Assembly (NCBI GenBank): GCA_029855985.1
Contig: JAGSHR010000077.1
Span: forward strand, 1 to 5,981
DNA from: Candidatus Njordarchaeota archaeon
GTDB taxonomy: Archaea > Thermoproteota > JANJXX01 > Panguiarchaeales > Panguiarchaeaceae
Length of the DNA stretch: 5,981 bases
Direction: 5' to 3'
Under the pieces are notes generated by a model. It was not told the DNA's origin, did not search any database, and was given only the letters and a program-made list of their open reading frames with translations. Numbering within the stretch: position 1 is the stretch's first letter; each line of letters begins with the position of its first letter. Below, one piece after another: positions 1 to 4,737 of the stretch. Position numbers and translations under genes: made by a program.

Positions 1-1
1 C

Positions 2-295
2 CTATATTCTGTGGACTTGAATCCTCACAGGTTCAGCCATAAATTTTTCCAAGTCTCTCTCCTTTAATTTCTCTAAAACCGCTTCGTCATCCGCGCCTCT
101 CTCAATATCAATTTTCATATTGATTGGTATTATGTGATCAACGTTCATTCTTCTCCTTTTAACACCATTAATTGTCTTGGGACCAGTTACTATGACAAAG
201 TTTTCATCAACAATGTCAACTACAACAGCTTTCCTGCCAGCTCTTCTCCCTTGTATTATAACAACAATTCTCCCTATATCGATTAGCTTGACCAT
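2..295 (-). CDS. rpl14e: Large-subunit ribosomal protein L14e (eL14)
   Basis: Structural protein of the large ribosomal subunit, found in archaea and eukaryotes but not bacteria. The 97-residue product is complete: it begins with ATG and its TAG stop lies at the left edge of the window. Residues 5-32 form a KOW/SH3-like beta core ([20 protein letters not shown]), the family signature, followed by the basic stretch [14 protein letters not shown] at 44-57. The length is normal for archaeal L14e, which lacks the long eukaryotic C-terminal tail. The start lies 3 bases after the cmk stop, and a purine-rich GAGGGATGAG element inside the cmk end can serve as ribosome binding site, so the two genes are almost certainly on one transcript. 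In many archaea the next gene is cbf5, but that region is outside the window. Identification is secure. Confidence 0.95.
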   Translation of the reverse strand: MVKLIDIGRIVVIIQGRRAGRKAVVVDIVDENFVIVTGPKTINGVKRRRMNVDHIIPINMKIDIERGADDEAVLEKLKERDLEKFMAEPVRIQVHRI

Positions 296-298
296 TTC

Positions 299-829
299 TC
301 ATCCCTCAAAAAATTTTTTACATACTTCTTTTACTATTTCAATTGATTTCTCTTTTGAAATTTTCGATGTATTGATTATAAAGTGGAAATCATAGATGTC
401 CCATAAATCAATATTATATAATTTTTTGAATCTCTCTTTTTCGTTTTCATCTCTTATTTTTAATTCCCTAAGGGCCTCTTCGTAACTAATACCCTCTCTT
501 TCACTCACTCTTTTTGCTCTATCCTCTAATTTTGCTATGACTAGTATCGATAAAGGATTATATTTCCTTGCAAACCAGTATCCTAATTGCGCATCGATAA
601 CCACATTACCTTTGGCTGCTTCAAGTTCAGTTCTCTTATCGATTTCCTTATCGATATCTGGGTTATTATTCACATACTCTGTAAACTCAACGATACTCAT
701 ACCTTTCTCTTTCGCCATTGCCCTAAAGAGTTCTCCCGCTGAAATATATCTTAGATTAAAGTACTCAGCTAATGCTTTCGCAATTGTAGACTTACCCGAA
801 CCATGTGGTCCTGAAACTGCGATTATCAA
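299..829 (-). CDS. cmk: Archaeal-type cytidylate kinase
   Basis: Cytosolic P-loop kinase that phosphorylates CMP/dCMP with ATP, feeding CTP and dCTP synthesis. The 176-residue protein has a Walker A motif GPHGSGKST at 7-15, the NMP-binding ISAGELFR segment at 29-36, the family motif PDIDKEIDKR at 57-66, the hydrophobic strand GNVVIDAQLGYW at 74-85, and a basic lid region (R104 to R111, around RVSEREGISYEEA). Length and motifs match the short archaeal Cmk rather than the longer bacterial enzyme. The start is TTG, immediately after the TAA of rpl34e with no spacer. AAAGGG about 10 bases upstream is only a weak ribosome binding site, so translational coupling to rpl34e is likely. Other P-loop NMP kinases are possible relatives, but the DIDKEID motif and the operon context favour Cmk. 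Confidence 0.93.
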   Translation of the reverse strand: MIIAVSGPHGSGKSTIAKALAEYFNLRYISAGELFRAMAKEKGMSIVEFTEYVNNNPDIDKEIDKRTELEAAKGNVVIDAQLGYWFARKYNPLSILVIAKLEDRAKRVSEREGISYEEALRELKIRDENEKERFKKLYNIDLWDIYDFHFIINTSKISKEKSIEIVKEVCKKFFEG

Positions 830-1102
830 TTATAAACCCTTTGAAAAGCTGTCAATAATCTCAATTGTTAATTCTCTTCTTAGACATTCCGCGCAGATAT
901 AACCTCCGTAAGCCCTCTCAGGCCTTCTTTGATTCTTTGGGACCTTACTGGGTTCCCTAGGAACTCCAGCTAAGGGCTTCCCACATATTGCGCACCTATA
1001 AAACTTCTTGTGTCTTTTCTCATACCTTATGACAGTCTTTCCACTTGGTATCCTAACATAAACCCTTCTCTTTGATCTACTTCTTTGACTTGGCCTAGGC
1101 AT
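830..1102 (-). CDS. rpl34e: Large-subunit ribosomal protein L34e (eL34)
   Basis: Zinc-binding protein of the large ribosomal subunit, present in many archaea and eukaryotes. From the chosen ATG the product has 90 residues. The N-terminal MPRPSQRSRSKRR is the typical basic L34e start. Two CxxC pairs, C37/C40 (CAIC) and C70/C73 (CAEC), form the treble-clef zinc site, and both are intact. An in-frame GTG lies 9 bases further upstream, but it is part of a strong ribosome binding site GGTGATC placed 3 bases before the ATG, so the ATG at 1102 is preferred. The gene begins 11 bases after the DUF106 stop, and its TAA directly abuts the TTG start of cmk, which indicates an operon. Confidence 0.95.
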   Translation of the reverse strand: MPRPSQRSRSKRRVYVRIPSGKTVIRYEKRHKKFYRCAICGKPLAGVPREPSKVPKNQRRPERAYGGYICAECLRRELTIEIIDSFSKGL

Positions 1103-1113
1103 ATTGATCACCT

Positions 1114-1614
1114 TTACTTTAACCTCTTGTATGCTTCATATATTTTTAAAATTGTGTTCAACATACTAGAAACAATAAGGTTGAAAAGTATATAAAACCA
1201 AACTGCATTAGTGGTAGCTCCAACTATAGGTAAAGCAAATGGCAATTGCATTATTGGTTCTACGCCGTAAACCTCATTTATAAACGAGAATAATAATAAG
1301 AAGGGTATGATGAATATCATAAGTGGTTTCATCTGTTCCTTGGCCATTTCACCTTGCATCTTAGTAATAATTTCTGTTTCTTTCTGGACCTCCATCATTA
1401 ATCTCTTGCTTTTAGTTTTCATAGCTTTTTTTCTCTTCTCTTGCCACTTCTTAATTCTCTCTGAGTATATCCTCACTTTCCTCCTATCAACAAGATAAAC
1501 TTGAGCTATGAAGTACAAAGAAGACGCCAAAATTGATACAATAGCTAAAAACCAATACGCCCCCGGTGGTGACCCAAATGATGACCTAACAATATTGACG
1601 AGATCCCCAAACAT
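1114..1614 (-). CDS. DUF106 / EMC3-like (YidC-Oxa1 superfamily) membrane protein
   Basis: Integral membrane protein of the archaeal DUF106 family, regarded as an archaeal relative of YidC/Oxa1/EMC3/Get1 insertases that help place membrane proteins in the bilayer. The 166-residue sequence shows a first membrane segment at about 19-41, a long charged Lys/Glu/Met-rich cytoplasmic coiled-coil hairpin at about 45-95, then two further hydrophobic segments at about 97-113 and 136-156. The three-segment plan with a cytoplasmic coiled coil between segments 1 and 2 is characteristic. The ATG is preceded by AAGGTG with a 5-base spacer. The gene lies between adkA and rpl34e, the conserved archaeal position. 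The 69-base spacer after adkA contains a TATA-like element, so it may start its own transcript. Family membership is clear; the insertase role is inferred from the family. Confidence 0.9.
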   Translation of the reverse strand: MFGDLVNIVRSSFGSPPGAYWFLAIVSILASSLYFIAQVYLVDRRKVRIYSERIKKWQEKRKKAMKTKSKRLMMEVQKETEIITKMQGEMAKEQMKPLMIFIIPFLLLFSFINEVYGVEPIMQLPFALPIVGATTNAVWFYILFNLIVSSMLNTILKIYEAYKRLK

Positions 1615-1660
1615 TCTGACACCTTAACGTATAGTTATTCGTTGCAAATGAAATTGTGAA

Positions 1661-1672
1661 AGTTAATAAAAG
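1661..1672 (-). promoter_or_regulatory. Possible TATA box for the DUF106-rpl34e-cmk-rpl14e transcript
   Basis: In the 69-base gap between adkA and DUF106 the minus strand reads TCTTTTATTAAC about 47 bases before the DUF106 ATG. A start site some 25 bases downstream would leave a short leader containing the AAGGTG ribosome binding site. The same T-rich stretch, just after the adkA stop, could instead be a T-rich terminator or read-through spacer. This is a match by position and composition only. Confidence 0.35.
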
Positions 1673-1683
1673 ATTATGAGTTT

Positions 1684-2289
1684 TTATATTTTTGCAAATT
1701 CTACTAATGCGTTTAAAAACATCTCAGCAGCTTCCTCTAATTTACCTTCTTTGTTCTCTATTATAGTTAAATTGGCACCCGAGTAAATAGACACCGCTGA
1801 AGCCCCAAAAAGGGTTATCTGTTGATGCATATCTATCGATTTTATCTCTTCGGCATCCCTCTCTCTTACATCTTTATCCTTTTGCCTCCTTGCAACCACA
1901 TTCTCTGGATCCGCAGTGATGACAATTATACCCCTTGGTTTCAACGCATCTAAAATGTATTTAGGTATACCAGGCAAGTACGCTGCAGGGGTCTTTATAA
2001 ACACATGAGTATCAACCACCACTACACCTTTACTTTCTTCAGCAAGCTTATAGATATAGTTTGCCGCATCAATTTGCAGTTTGATTTGCTCATTTAAAGG
2101 AAGTTTCCTCATCTTATCTCTATCAGCTTCACTCTCAATTAACCCTAACTTAGCTGCAGTTTTAACCATTATGTCTCCAAAATTCACTACCTCTACATGC
2201 AAACCCCTAGAAGGCGCTTTTTCAATTGCGGCATTAATAACACTTGTTTTACCAACGCCTGGAACACCAACAGCGATTACAACAGTCAT
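1684..2289 (-). CDS. adkA: Archaeal-type adenylate kinase
   Basis: Catalyses ATP + AMP to 2 ADP in the cytosol. The 201-residue protein belongs to the archaeal Adk family, which is trimeric in characterised members and separate from bacterial Adk. Walker A GVPGVGKTS lies at 8-16, an NMP-binding NFGDIMVK stretch follows, then the central strand VVVVDTHVFIKTPAAYLPG and a charged lid RRQKDKDVRERD. In-frame TTG codons upstream would add eight residues, but GGTGGT, an archaeal ribosome binding site, ends 4 bases before the ATG at 2289 and would be coding in the longer version, so the ATG is preferred. The protein then opens MTVVIAVGVPG, as is usual in the family. It heads the conserved adk-DUF106-L34e-cmk-L14e block. 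The usual upstream neighbour secY is absent, and divergent tRNA genes lie there instead. Confidence 0.94.
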   Translation of the reverse strand: MTVVIAVGVPGVGKTSVINAAIEKAPSRGLHVEVVNFGDIMVKTAAKLGLIESEADRDKMRKLPLNEQIKLQIDAANYIYKLAEESKGVVVVDTHVFIKTPAAYLPGIPKYILDALKPRGIIVITADPENVVARRQKDKDVRERDAEEIKSIDMHQQITLFGASAVSIYSGANLTIIENKEGKLEEAAEMFLNALVEFAKI

Positions 2290-2310
2290 ATATACCACCA
2301 GTCTCAAATA

Positions 2311-2348
2311 CAAAAAATTAAAAACAAAAAGAAATAAAAATTAAAAAG
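2311..2348. promoter_or_regulatory. Divergent A/T-rich promoter region of adkA and tRNA-Leu
   Basis: The 87 bases between the adkA start and tRNA-Leu contain an almost pure A/T tract with two copies of AATTAAAAA (ends at 2324 and 2347). On the plus strand, TTAAAAA at 2341-2347 lies 29-36 bases before the tRNA-Leu 5' end, a suitable TATA distance. On the minus strand the same tract reads TTTTTAATTTTT about 50 bases before the adkA ATG, which would allow a leader long enough to carry the GGTGGT site. Which box serves which gene cannot be decided from sequence alone. Confidence 0.45.
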
Positions 2349-2376
2349 CGAACCCATTAGAAATAAAATATTGAAA

Positions 2377-2495
2377 GCGGGGGTTCCCGAGAGGTCAAAG
2401 GGGCCGGTTAGCCCATAGCCAGACACTTGGGCTAGGCCAGACTTAAGATCCGGTGGCGTAGGCCTACGAGGGTTCGAATCCCTCCCCCCGCACCA
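2377..2495 (+). tRNA. tRNA-Leu(UAA), intron-containing, CCA encoded
   Basis: Acceptor GCGGGGG (2377-2383) pairs with CCCCCGC (2485-2491); the discriminator is A2492 and CCA is encoded at 2493-2495. The D arm is CCC/GGG with a loop containing GAGAGGTCAAA, about two bases shorter than is common for archaeal tRNA-Leu. The anticodon arm is CCGG (2404-2407) plus A2441, loop CTTAAGA (2442-2448) and stem TCCGG (2449-2453), giving anticodon TAA at 2444-2446, which reads UUA codons. The class II long variable arm GGC-GTAG-GCC (2455-2464) confirms leucine. The T arm is GAGGG TTCGAAT CCCTC (2468-2484). The anticodon stem forms only after removal of an insert between positions 30 and 31. Together with the tRNA-Tyr gene this is the only plus-strand coding in the window. 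Confidence 0.96.
2408..2440 (+). other. Non-canonical 33-base intron in tRNA-Leu (position 30/31)
   Basis: The fold is a strict bulge-helix-bulge. The outer helix pairs A2399-G2400-G2401 with C2442-T2443-T2444 (one G-U). The central 4-bp helix is GGCC (2402-2405) with GGCC (2435-2438). The bulges are GGT (2406-2408) and AGA (2439-2441). The inner stem is TAGCCCA (2409-2415) with TGGGCTA (2428-2434). Cutting after the second base of each bulge removes 2408-2440 and joins CCGG to A, restoring the five-pair anticodon stem CCGGA/TCCGG. A cut one base earlier on both sides gives the same mature RNA. Introns outside 37/38 require the broad-specificity archaeal splicing endonuclease known from crenarchaea and some other lineages. 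Confidence 0.9.
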
Positions 2496-2514
2496 TAGAC
2501 AGAAACACCAAACG

Positions 2515-2527
2515 AAAAAATTAAAAA
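2515..2527 (+). promoter_or_regulatory. Possible TATA element before tRNA-Tyr
   Basis: AAAAAATTAAAAA lies 38-50 bases upstream of the tRNA-Tyr 5' end and repeats the element upstream of tRNA-Leu. The distance is somewhat long for a transcript starting at the mature 5' end. A second A/T stretch, ATACATAATTTA at 2539-2550, is closer but short of the ideal distance. The spacer between the two tRNAs has no T-run terminator, so transcription from the tRNA-Leu promoter through tRNA-Tyr is an alternative. Confidence 0.35.
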
Positions 2528-2564
2528 CAAAACACATAATACATAATTTAGCCTAGAGAACACG

Positions 2565-2699
2565 CGGCCCGTAGCTCAGTTGTGGAAGAGCGTCCGGCTG
2601 TAGACCGGGTGTCAGTACACCCGGTTCATCAGAGGGCGCTCAAACAGCCCTATGGCAGAAACCGGAAGGTCCGGGGTTCGACTCCCCGCGGGCCGACCA
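2565..2699 (+). tRNA. tRNA-Tyr(GUA), intron-containing, CCA encoded
   Basis: Acceptor CGGCCCG (2565-2571) pairs with CGGGCCG (2689-2695), giving the C1-G72 pair typical of archaeal tRNA-Tyr. The discriminator is A2696 and CCA is encoded at 2697-2699. The D stem is GCTC/GAGC (2574-2577 with 2588-2591). The anticodon arm is TCCGG (2593-2597), loop C-T-GTA-G (2598-2603) plus A2661, and stem CCGGA (2662-2666), giving anticodon GTA at 2600-2602. The variable loop is five bases (2667-2671). The T arm is CGGGG TTCGACT CCCCG (2672-2688). A 57-base insert at 37/38 splits the loop. The gene converges on elp3, with 70 bases between the two 3' ends. Confidence 0.96.
2604..2660 (+). other. 57-base intron in tRNA-Tyr at canonical position 37/38
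   Basis: The exon helix TCCGG/CCGGA is followed by a 3-base 3' bulge AAA (2659-2661). The central helix is CTGT (2598-2601) with GCAG plus the G-U partner (2655-2658), and the 5' bulge is AGA (2602-2604). Cutting after the second bulge base gives 2604-2660. Inside, two hairpins form: a perfect 9-bp stem ACCGGGTGT/ACACCCGGT (2604-2612 with 2617-2625) and AGGGC/GCCCT (2633-2637 with 2647-2651) with further pairs below it. The two-hairpin form is unusual and may reflect a nested intron (see findings). Confidence 0.88.
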
Positions 2700-2732
2700 G
2701 TTGCGGAACTGTATAATAAATAACTTAAAAAT

Positions 2733-2757
2733 CATTTTCCTATCTGTTTTCTTTTTG
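2733..2757 (+). terminator. T-rich terminator region after tRNA-Tyr
   Basis: About 35 to 58 bases downstream of the tRNA-Tyr CCA the plus strand carries repeated T runs (ATTTTCC, GTTTTCTTTTTG), the form of archaeal intrinsic terminators. There is no stem-loop. On the opposite strand GATTTTTAAG, downstream of the elp3 stop, may terminate elp3, so the 70-base convergent spacer probably ends transcription from both sides. Confidence 0.45.
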
Positions 2758-2769
2758 ACGTTTATTGTG

Positions 2770-4371
2770 TTAATTTAGAGTTTTCCCCATGTATGGACCT
2801 ACTCTCTTATAGCCGTGTTTTTTATAGTATTCTCTCACTCCTATCCCGGATATTACTAATATCTTTTTTGCATCATATTCCTCAACAGATATTCTTTCTG
2901 CTGTGTTTAACAGTTTTGATCCATATCCTCTGTGTTGCCAAACGGTTTCTACTTTTTTGTGTAATGGTGCAAGTCCACCGTAAACGTGTAGTTCCCTAAT
3001 TAACATAGTGTGTTGATCTATTTCTGGTCGGTGAGCCTTTTCTGACGGTTTTCTTAATCTTAGGAATCCAATTAATATGTCTCTTTTTACGTCTTCATAT
3101 GATATGAATATTTCCTCTCCTTGCGATGCTTCGTATTTTCTTACAACAAGTTTTATGTCCTTTGGGTTTGGAGAAATTCCTTTTTTACTCTCTACATGAC
3201 CGACTTCTCTGCATCGTATACATCGACATTTCCAATTGTTTTTCTCCATGTAATCTAGTACTATCTGCCTTAGGTTCCCGACTTTGTATCCGCTTTCAAC
3301 CTTATAGAGGGGTATGTCTCTTTGAACTCTTTGGATTCGTATCCATGGAGGTATTCTCTTCTTAAATCTTGCAATAACATCTATTAGTTTGTCCTCAGGA
3401 TATGGTTCGTATTCTCCTCTTAACCACATTTTGTAGAGTTCTGTTCCCTCGATTATTGCAGTGGGATATATTTTTAGCATATCAGGTCGATAGTCGGGAT
3501 CTTCTATTAGTGTTAATAGCGATTTTAGATCTTCTTCTGGAGTGGAAGTTGGAAGATTAGGCATCATATGGGCAACTATCTTGAATGCTGAATCTTTCGC
3601 AATTCTAAATGCTTTTTTCACCTCTTTTGTTCCATGACCTCTTTTGACAAACTTTAATATCTCGTCATTTGTCGATTGAACTCCTATCTCTATTCTTGTG
3701 GCACCATATCTTAACATCTCATCTACATGGCGTTCGTAGCAAAAGTCTGGTCTAGTCTCAATTGTTAGACCAACCATCCTATATTGAGAGACTTCTAGCA
3801 TTGATTGCAGTTCCTCAAGAGTCTTCTCCGGATACCTCTCCCCTAGAATGCCCTCATATATCCCCTTTATGAAGTAATCTCGGTACACTTTAGGAGCTGC
3901 TATGAATGTTCCGCCCATAACTATAATTTCTATTTTTTCCGGTTTATGCCCGATCTGCTCAAGCTGCTTTATTCTGTTTTTTACTTGCAAGAATGGATCA
4001 TAGTTATATTGTGCAGCTCGCCTTGCAGCAGGTTCATGCCCAGTATAAGCTTTAGGCGTAGGCGTTGGTGCATCTATACCACCTGGACAATAAATGCATT
4101 GACCCGGGCAGGGTAGCGGTTTCGTCATAACTGCAATTACTGCTACTCCTGATATCGTTCTTACAGGTTTTAATTTAAGTTTCTCTCTTAATTTTTCCCG
4201 GTACTCTTTAGGCAACGCATTTATAATGTCCGAGTTTCTTGGATACTTTTTGAGACGGTATTTTCTTGCTAGTTCCCTCTTTAGTTTATCCAGCTCCTCT
4301 CTAGTTAAATCTGGTTTTGATATTATTAATTCAACTAATTCCCTAAGATACTCTTGCTTTATGTCTTGCAA
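2770..4371 (-). CDS. elp3: Elp3 tRNA uridine-34 acetyltransferase-type radical SAM enzyme
   Basis: Modifies the wobble uridine of tRNAs: a radical-SAM half activates an acetyl group from acetyl-CoA to build the cm5U-type side chain. Archaea usually have Elp3 alone, without the other Elongator subunits. The 533-residue protein is full length. An N-terminal helical tRNA-binding region (1-75) is followed by the 4Fe-4S motif C88-x3-C92-x2-C95 in VMTKPLPCPGQCIYCPGG, YTGHEPAARR (109-118), VMGGTF (151-156) and ETRPDFC (205-211). A zinc-binding C382/C384/C387/H392 cluster comes next, then a C-terminal GNAT domain with the acetyl-CoA loop QHRGYG at 479-484 and REYYKKHGY at 513-521. All key residues are intact. 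The start is TTG; the only in-frame codons between it and an upstream TAA offer no better choice, and GTGGGG nearby is a weak ribosome binding site. It faces tRNA-Tyr, with tRNA-Leu(UAA), which has U34, beyond it. Confidence 0.95.
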   Translation of the reverse strand: MQDIKQEYLRELVELIISKPDLTREELDKLKRELARKYRLKKYPRNSDIINALPKEYREKLREKLKLKPVRTISGVAVIAVMTKPLPCPGQCIYCPGGIDAPTPTPKAYTGHEPAARRAAQYNYDPFLQVKNRIKQLEQIGHKPEKIEIIVMGGTFIAAPKVYRDYFIKGIYEGILGERYPEKTLEELQSMLEVSQYRMVGLTIETRPDFCYERHVDEMLRYGATRIEIGVQSTNDEILKFVKRGHGTKEVKKAFRIAKDSAFKIVAHMMPNLPTSTPEEDLKSLLTLIEDPDYRPDMLKIYPTAIIEGTELYKMWLRGEYEPYPEDKLIDVIARFKKRIPPWIRIQRVQRDIPLYKVESGYKVGNLRQIVLDYMEKNNWKCRCIRCREVGHVESKKGISPNPKDIKLVVRKYEASQGEEIFISYEDVKRDILIGFLRLRKPSEKAHRPEIDQHTMLIRELHVYGGLAPLHKKVETVWQHRGYGSKLLNTAERISVEEYDAKKILVISGIGVREYYKKHGYKRVGPYMGKTLN

Positions 4372-4439
4372 TTTTTGAGCCCCACTTGAAACATAACATT
4401 AGATCGGTCAAAAAGATGTAGAAATGTTACAAGGAGAAA

Positions 4440-4490
4440 CAGTGTTTTAATTTGGAAATGGACAAAATAAAAATTTAAATCTTCCAATGT
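4440..4490 (-). promoter_or_regulatory. A/T-rich spacer: possible S30e terminator and elp3 promoter
   Basis: The 119-base spacer between S30e and elp3 contains no gene. On the minus strand TTTAAATTTTTATTTTG (around 4464-4480), shortly after the S30e stop, could act as a T-rich terminator or a TATA box, and AAATTAAAACACTG (about 4440-4453) is a second TATA candidate some 70 bases before the elp3 TTG. The rest (4372-4439) shows no clear hairpin or motif. Confidence 0.3.
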
Positions 4491-4676
4491 TTATCTTCTT
4501 CGCCTTCTTGGTTGCCCAGCTCTTAATCCTCTTCTAACTCTCTTGTCATAGTTCTCTCTAATTCTAAGTCTTGGGGATGGCGATTTTCTTTGTTTTGGGG
4601 TTATACCCAATGCCCTAAGATTTTCGAGCGTTGCTCTCCTAACTTTACCAGCTTTATCTAACGAACCGTGAGTCAA
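4491..4676 (-). CDS. rps30e: Small-subunit ribosomal protein S30e (eS30)
   Basis: Small, very basic protein of the 30S subunit, shared by eukaryotes and part of the archaea. The 61-residue product starts THGSLDKAGKVRRAT, the conserved S30e signature, and continues with SPSPRLRIRENYDKRVRRG (32-50) and a terminal run of five arginines. It is not fused to a ubiquitin-like domain, as expected for archaea. The start is TTG, placed 8 bases after a strong AAGGAGG site (complement of 4685-4691); no ATG is available between the site and the conserved THGSL. The gene lies 57 bases after the radA stop. An A/T-rich element overlapping that stop may be its own promoter. Strong translation signals fit a ribosomal protein. 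Confidence 0.92.
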   Translation of the reverse strand: MTHGSLDKAGKVRRATLENLRALGITPKQRKSPSPRLRIRENYDKRVRRGLRAGQPRRRRR

Positions 4677-4715
4677 TGTGTTAACCTCCTTCGACTATTG
4701 ATTTCTCATAAAGGA

Positions 4716-4737
4716 ATATTATTTAATTTAAATTTAA
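4716..4737 (-). promoter_or_regulatory. Possible TATA element for rps30e overlapping the radA stop
   Basis: Pure A/T tract at the end of radA; on the minus strand it includes TTTAAATTAAATAA. It ends about 40 bases before the rps30e TTG. A start site about 25 bases downstream would still leave the AAGGAGG ribosome binding site inside the leader. Co-transcription with radA is equally possible, and no T-run terminator separates the two genes. Confidence 0.35.

Noticed and set aside
537..902. Plus-strand open frame of 121 codons
   Set aside because: It overlaps cmk and rpl34e on the opposite strand, which have clear family motifs; its product is low-complexity Ser/Leu/Ile without recognisable domain.
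1103..1111. Upstream GTG start for rpl34e
   Set aside because: The GTG is part of the ribosome binding site GGTGATC; the ATG 9 bases later gives the family-typical MPRP start.
1578..1619. C/D-box-like RNA: ATGATGA, an imperfect TGACGA and CTGA on the plus strand
   Set aside because: No D' box before the imperfect C', no terminal stem, and it lies wholly antisense to the DUF106 N terminus and its ribosome binding site; chance is the simpler explanation.
2290..2313. Upstream TTG start for adkA
   Set aside because: It would translate through the GGTGGT ribosome binding site and add a tail not seen before the family's first beta strand.
2304..2537. Minus-strand open frame across tRNA-Leu
   Set aside because: It is antisense to the tRNA gene and contains the GGRDSNPR-type peptide typical of translated tRNA complements, so it is not a protein gene.
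2793..3365. Plus-strand open frames opposite the 3' half of elp3
   Set aside because: Antisense to conserved Elp3 coding, no ribosome binding site, hydrophobic composition expected from the complement of A/T-rich coding.
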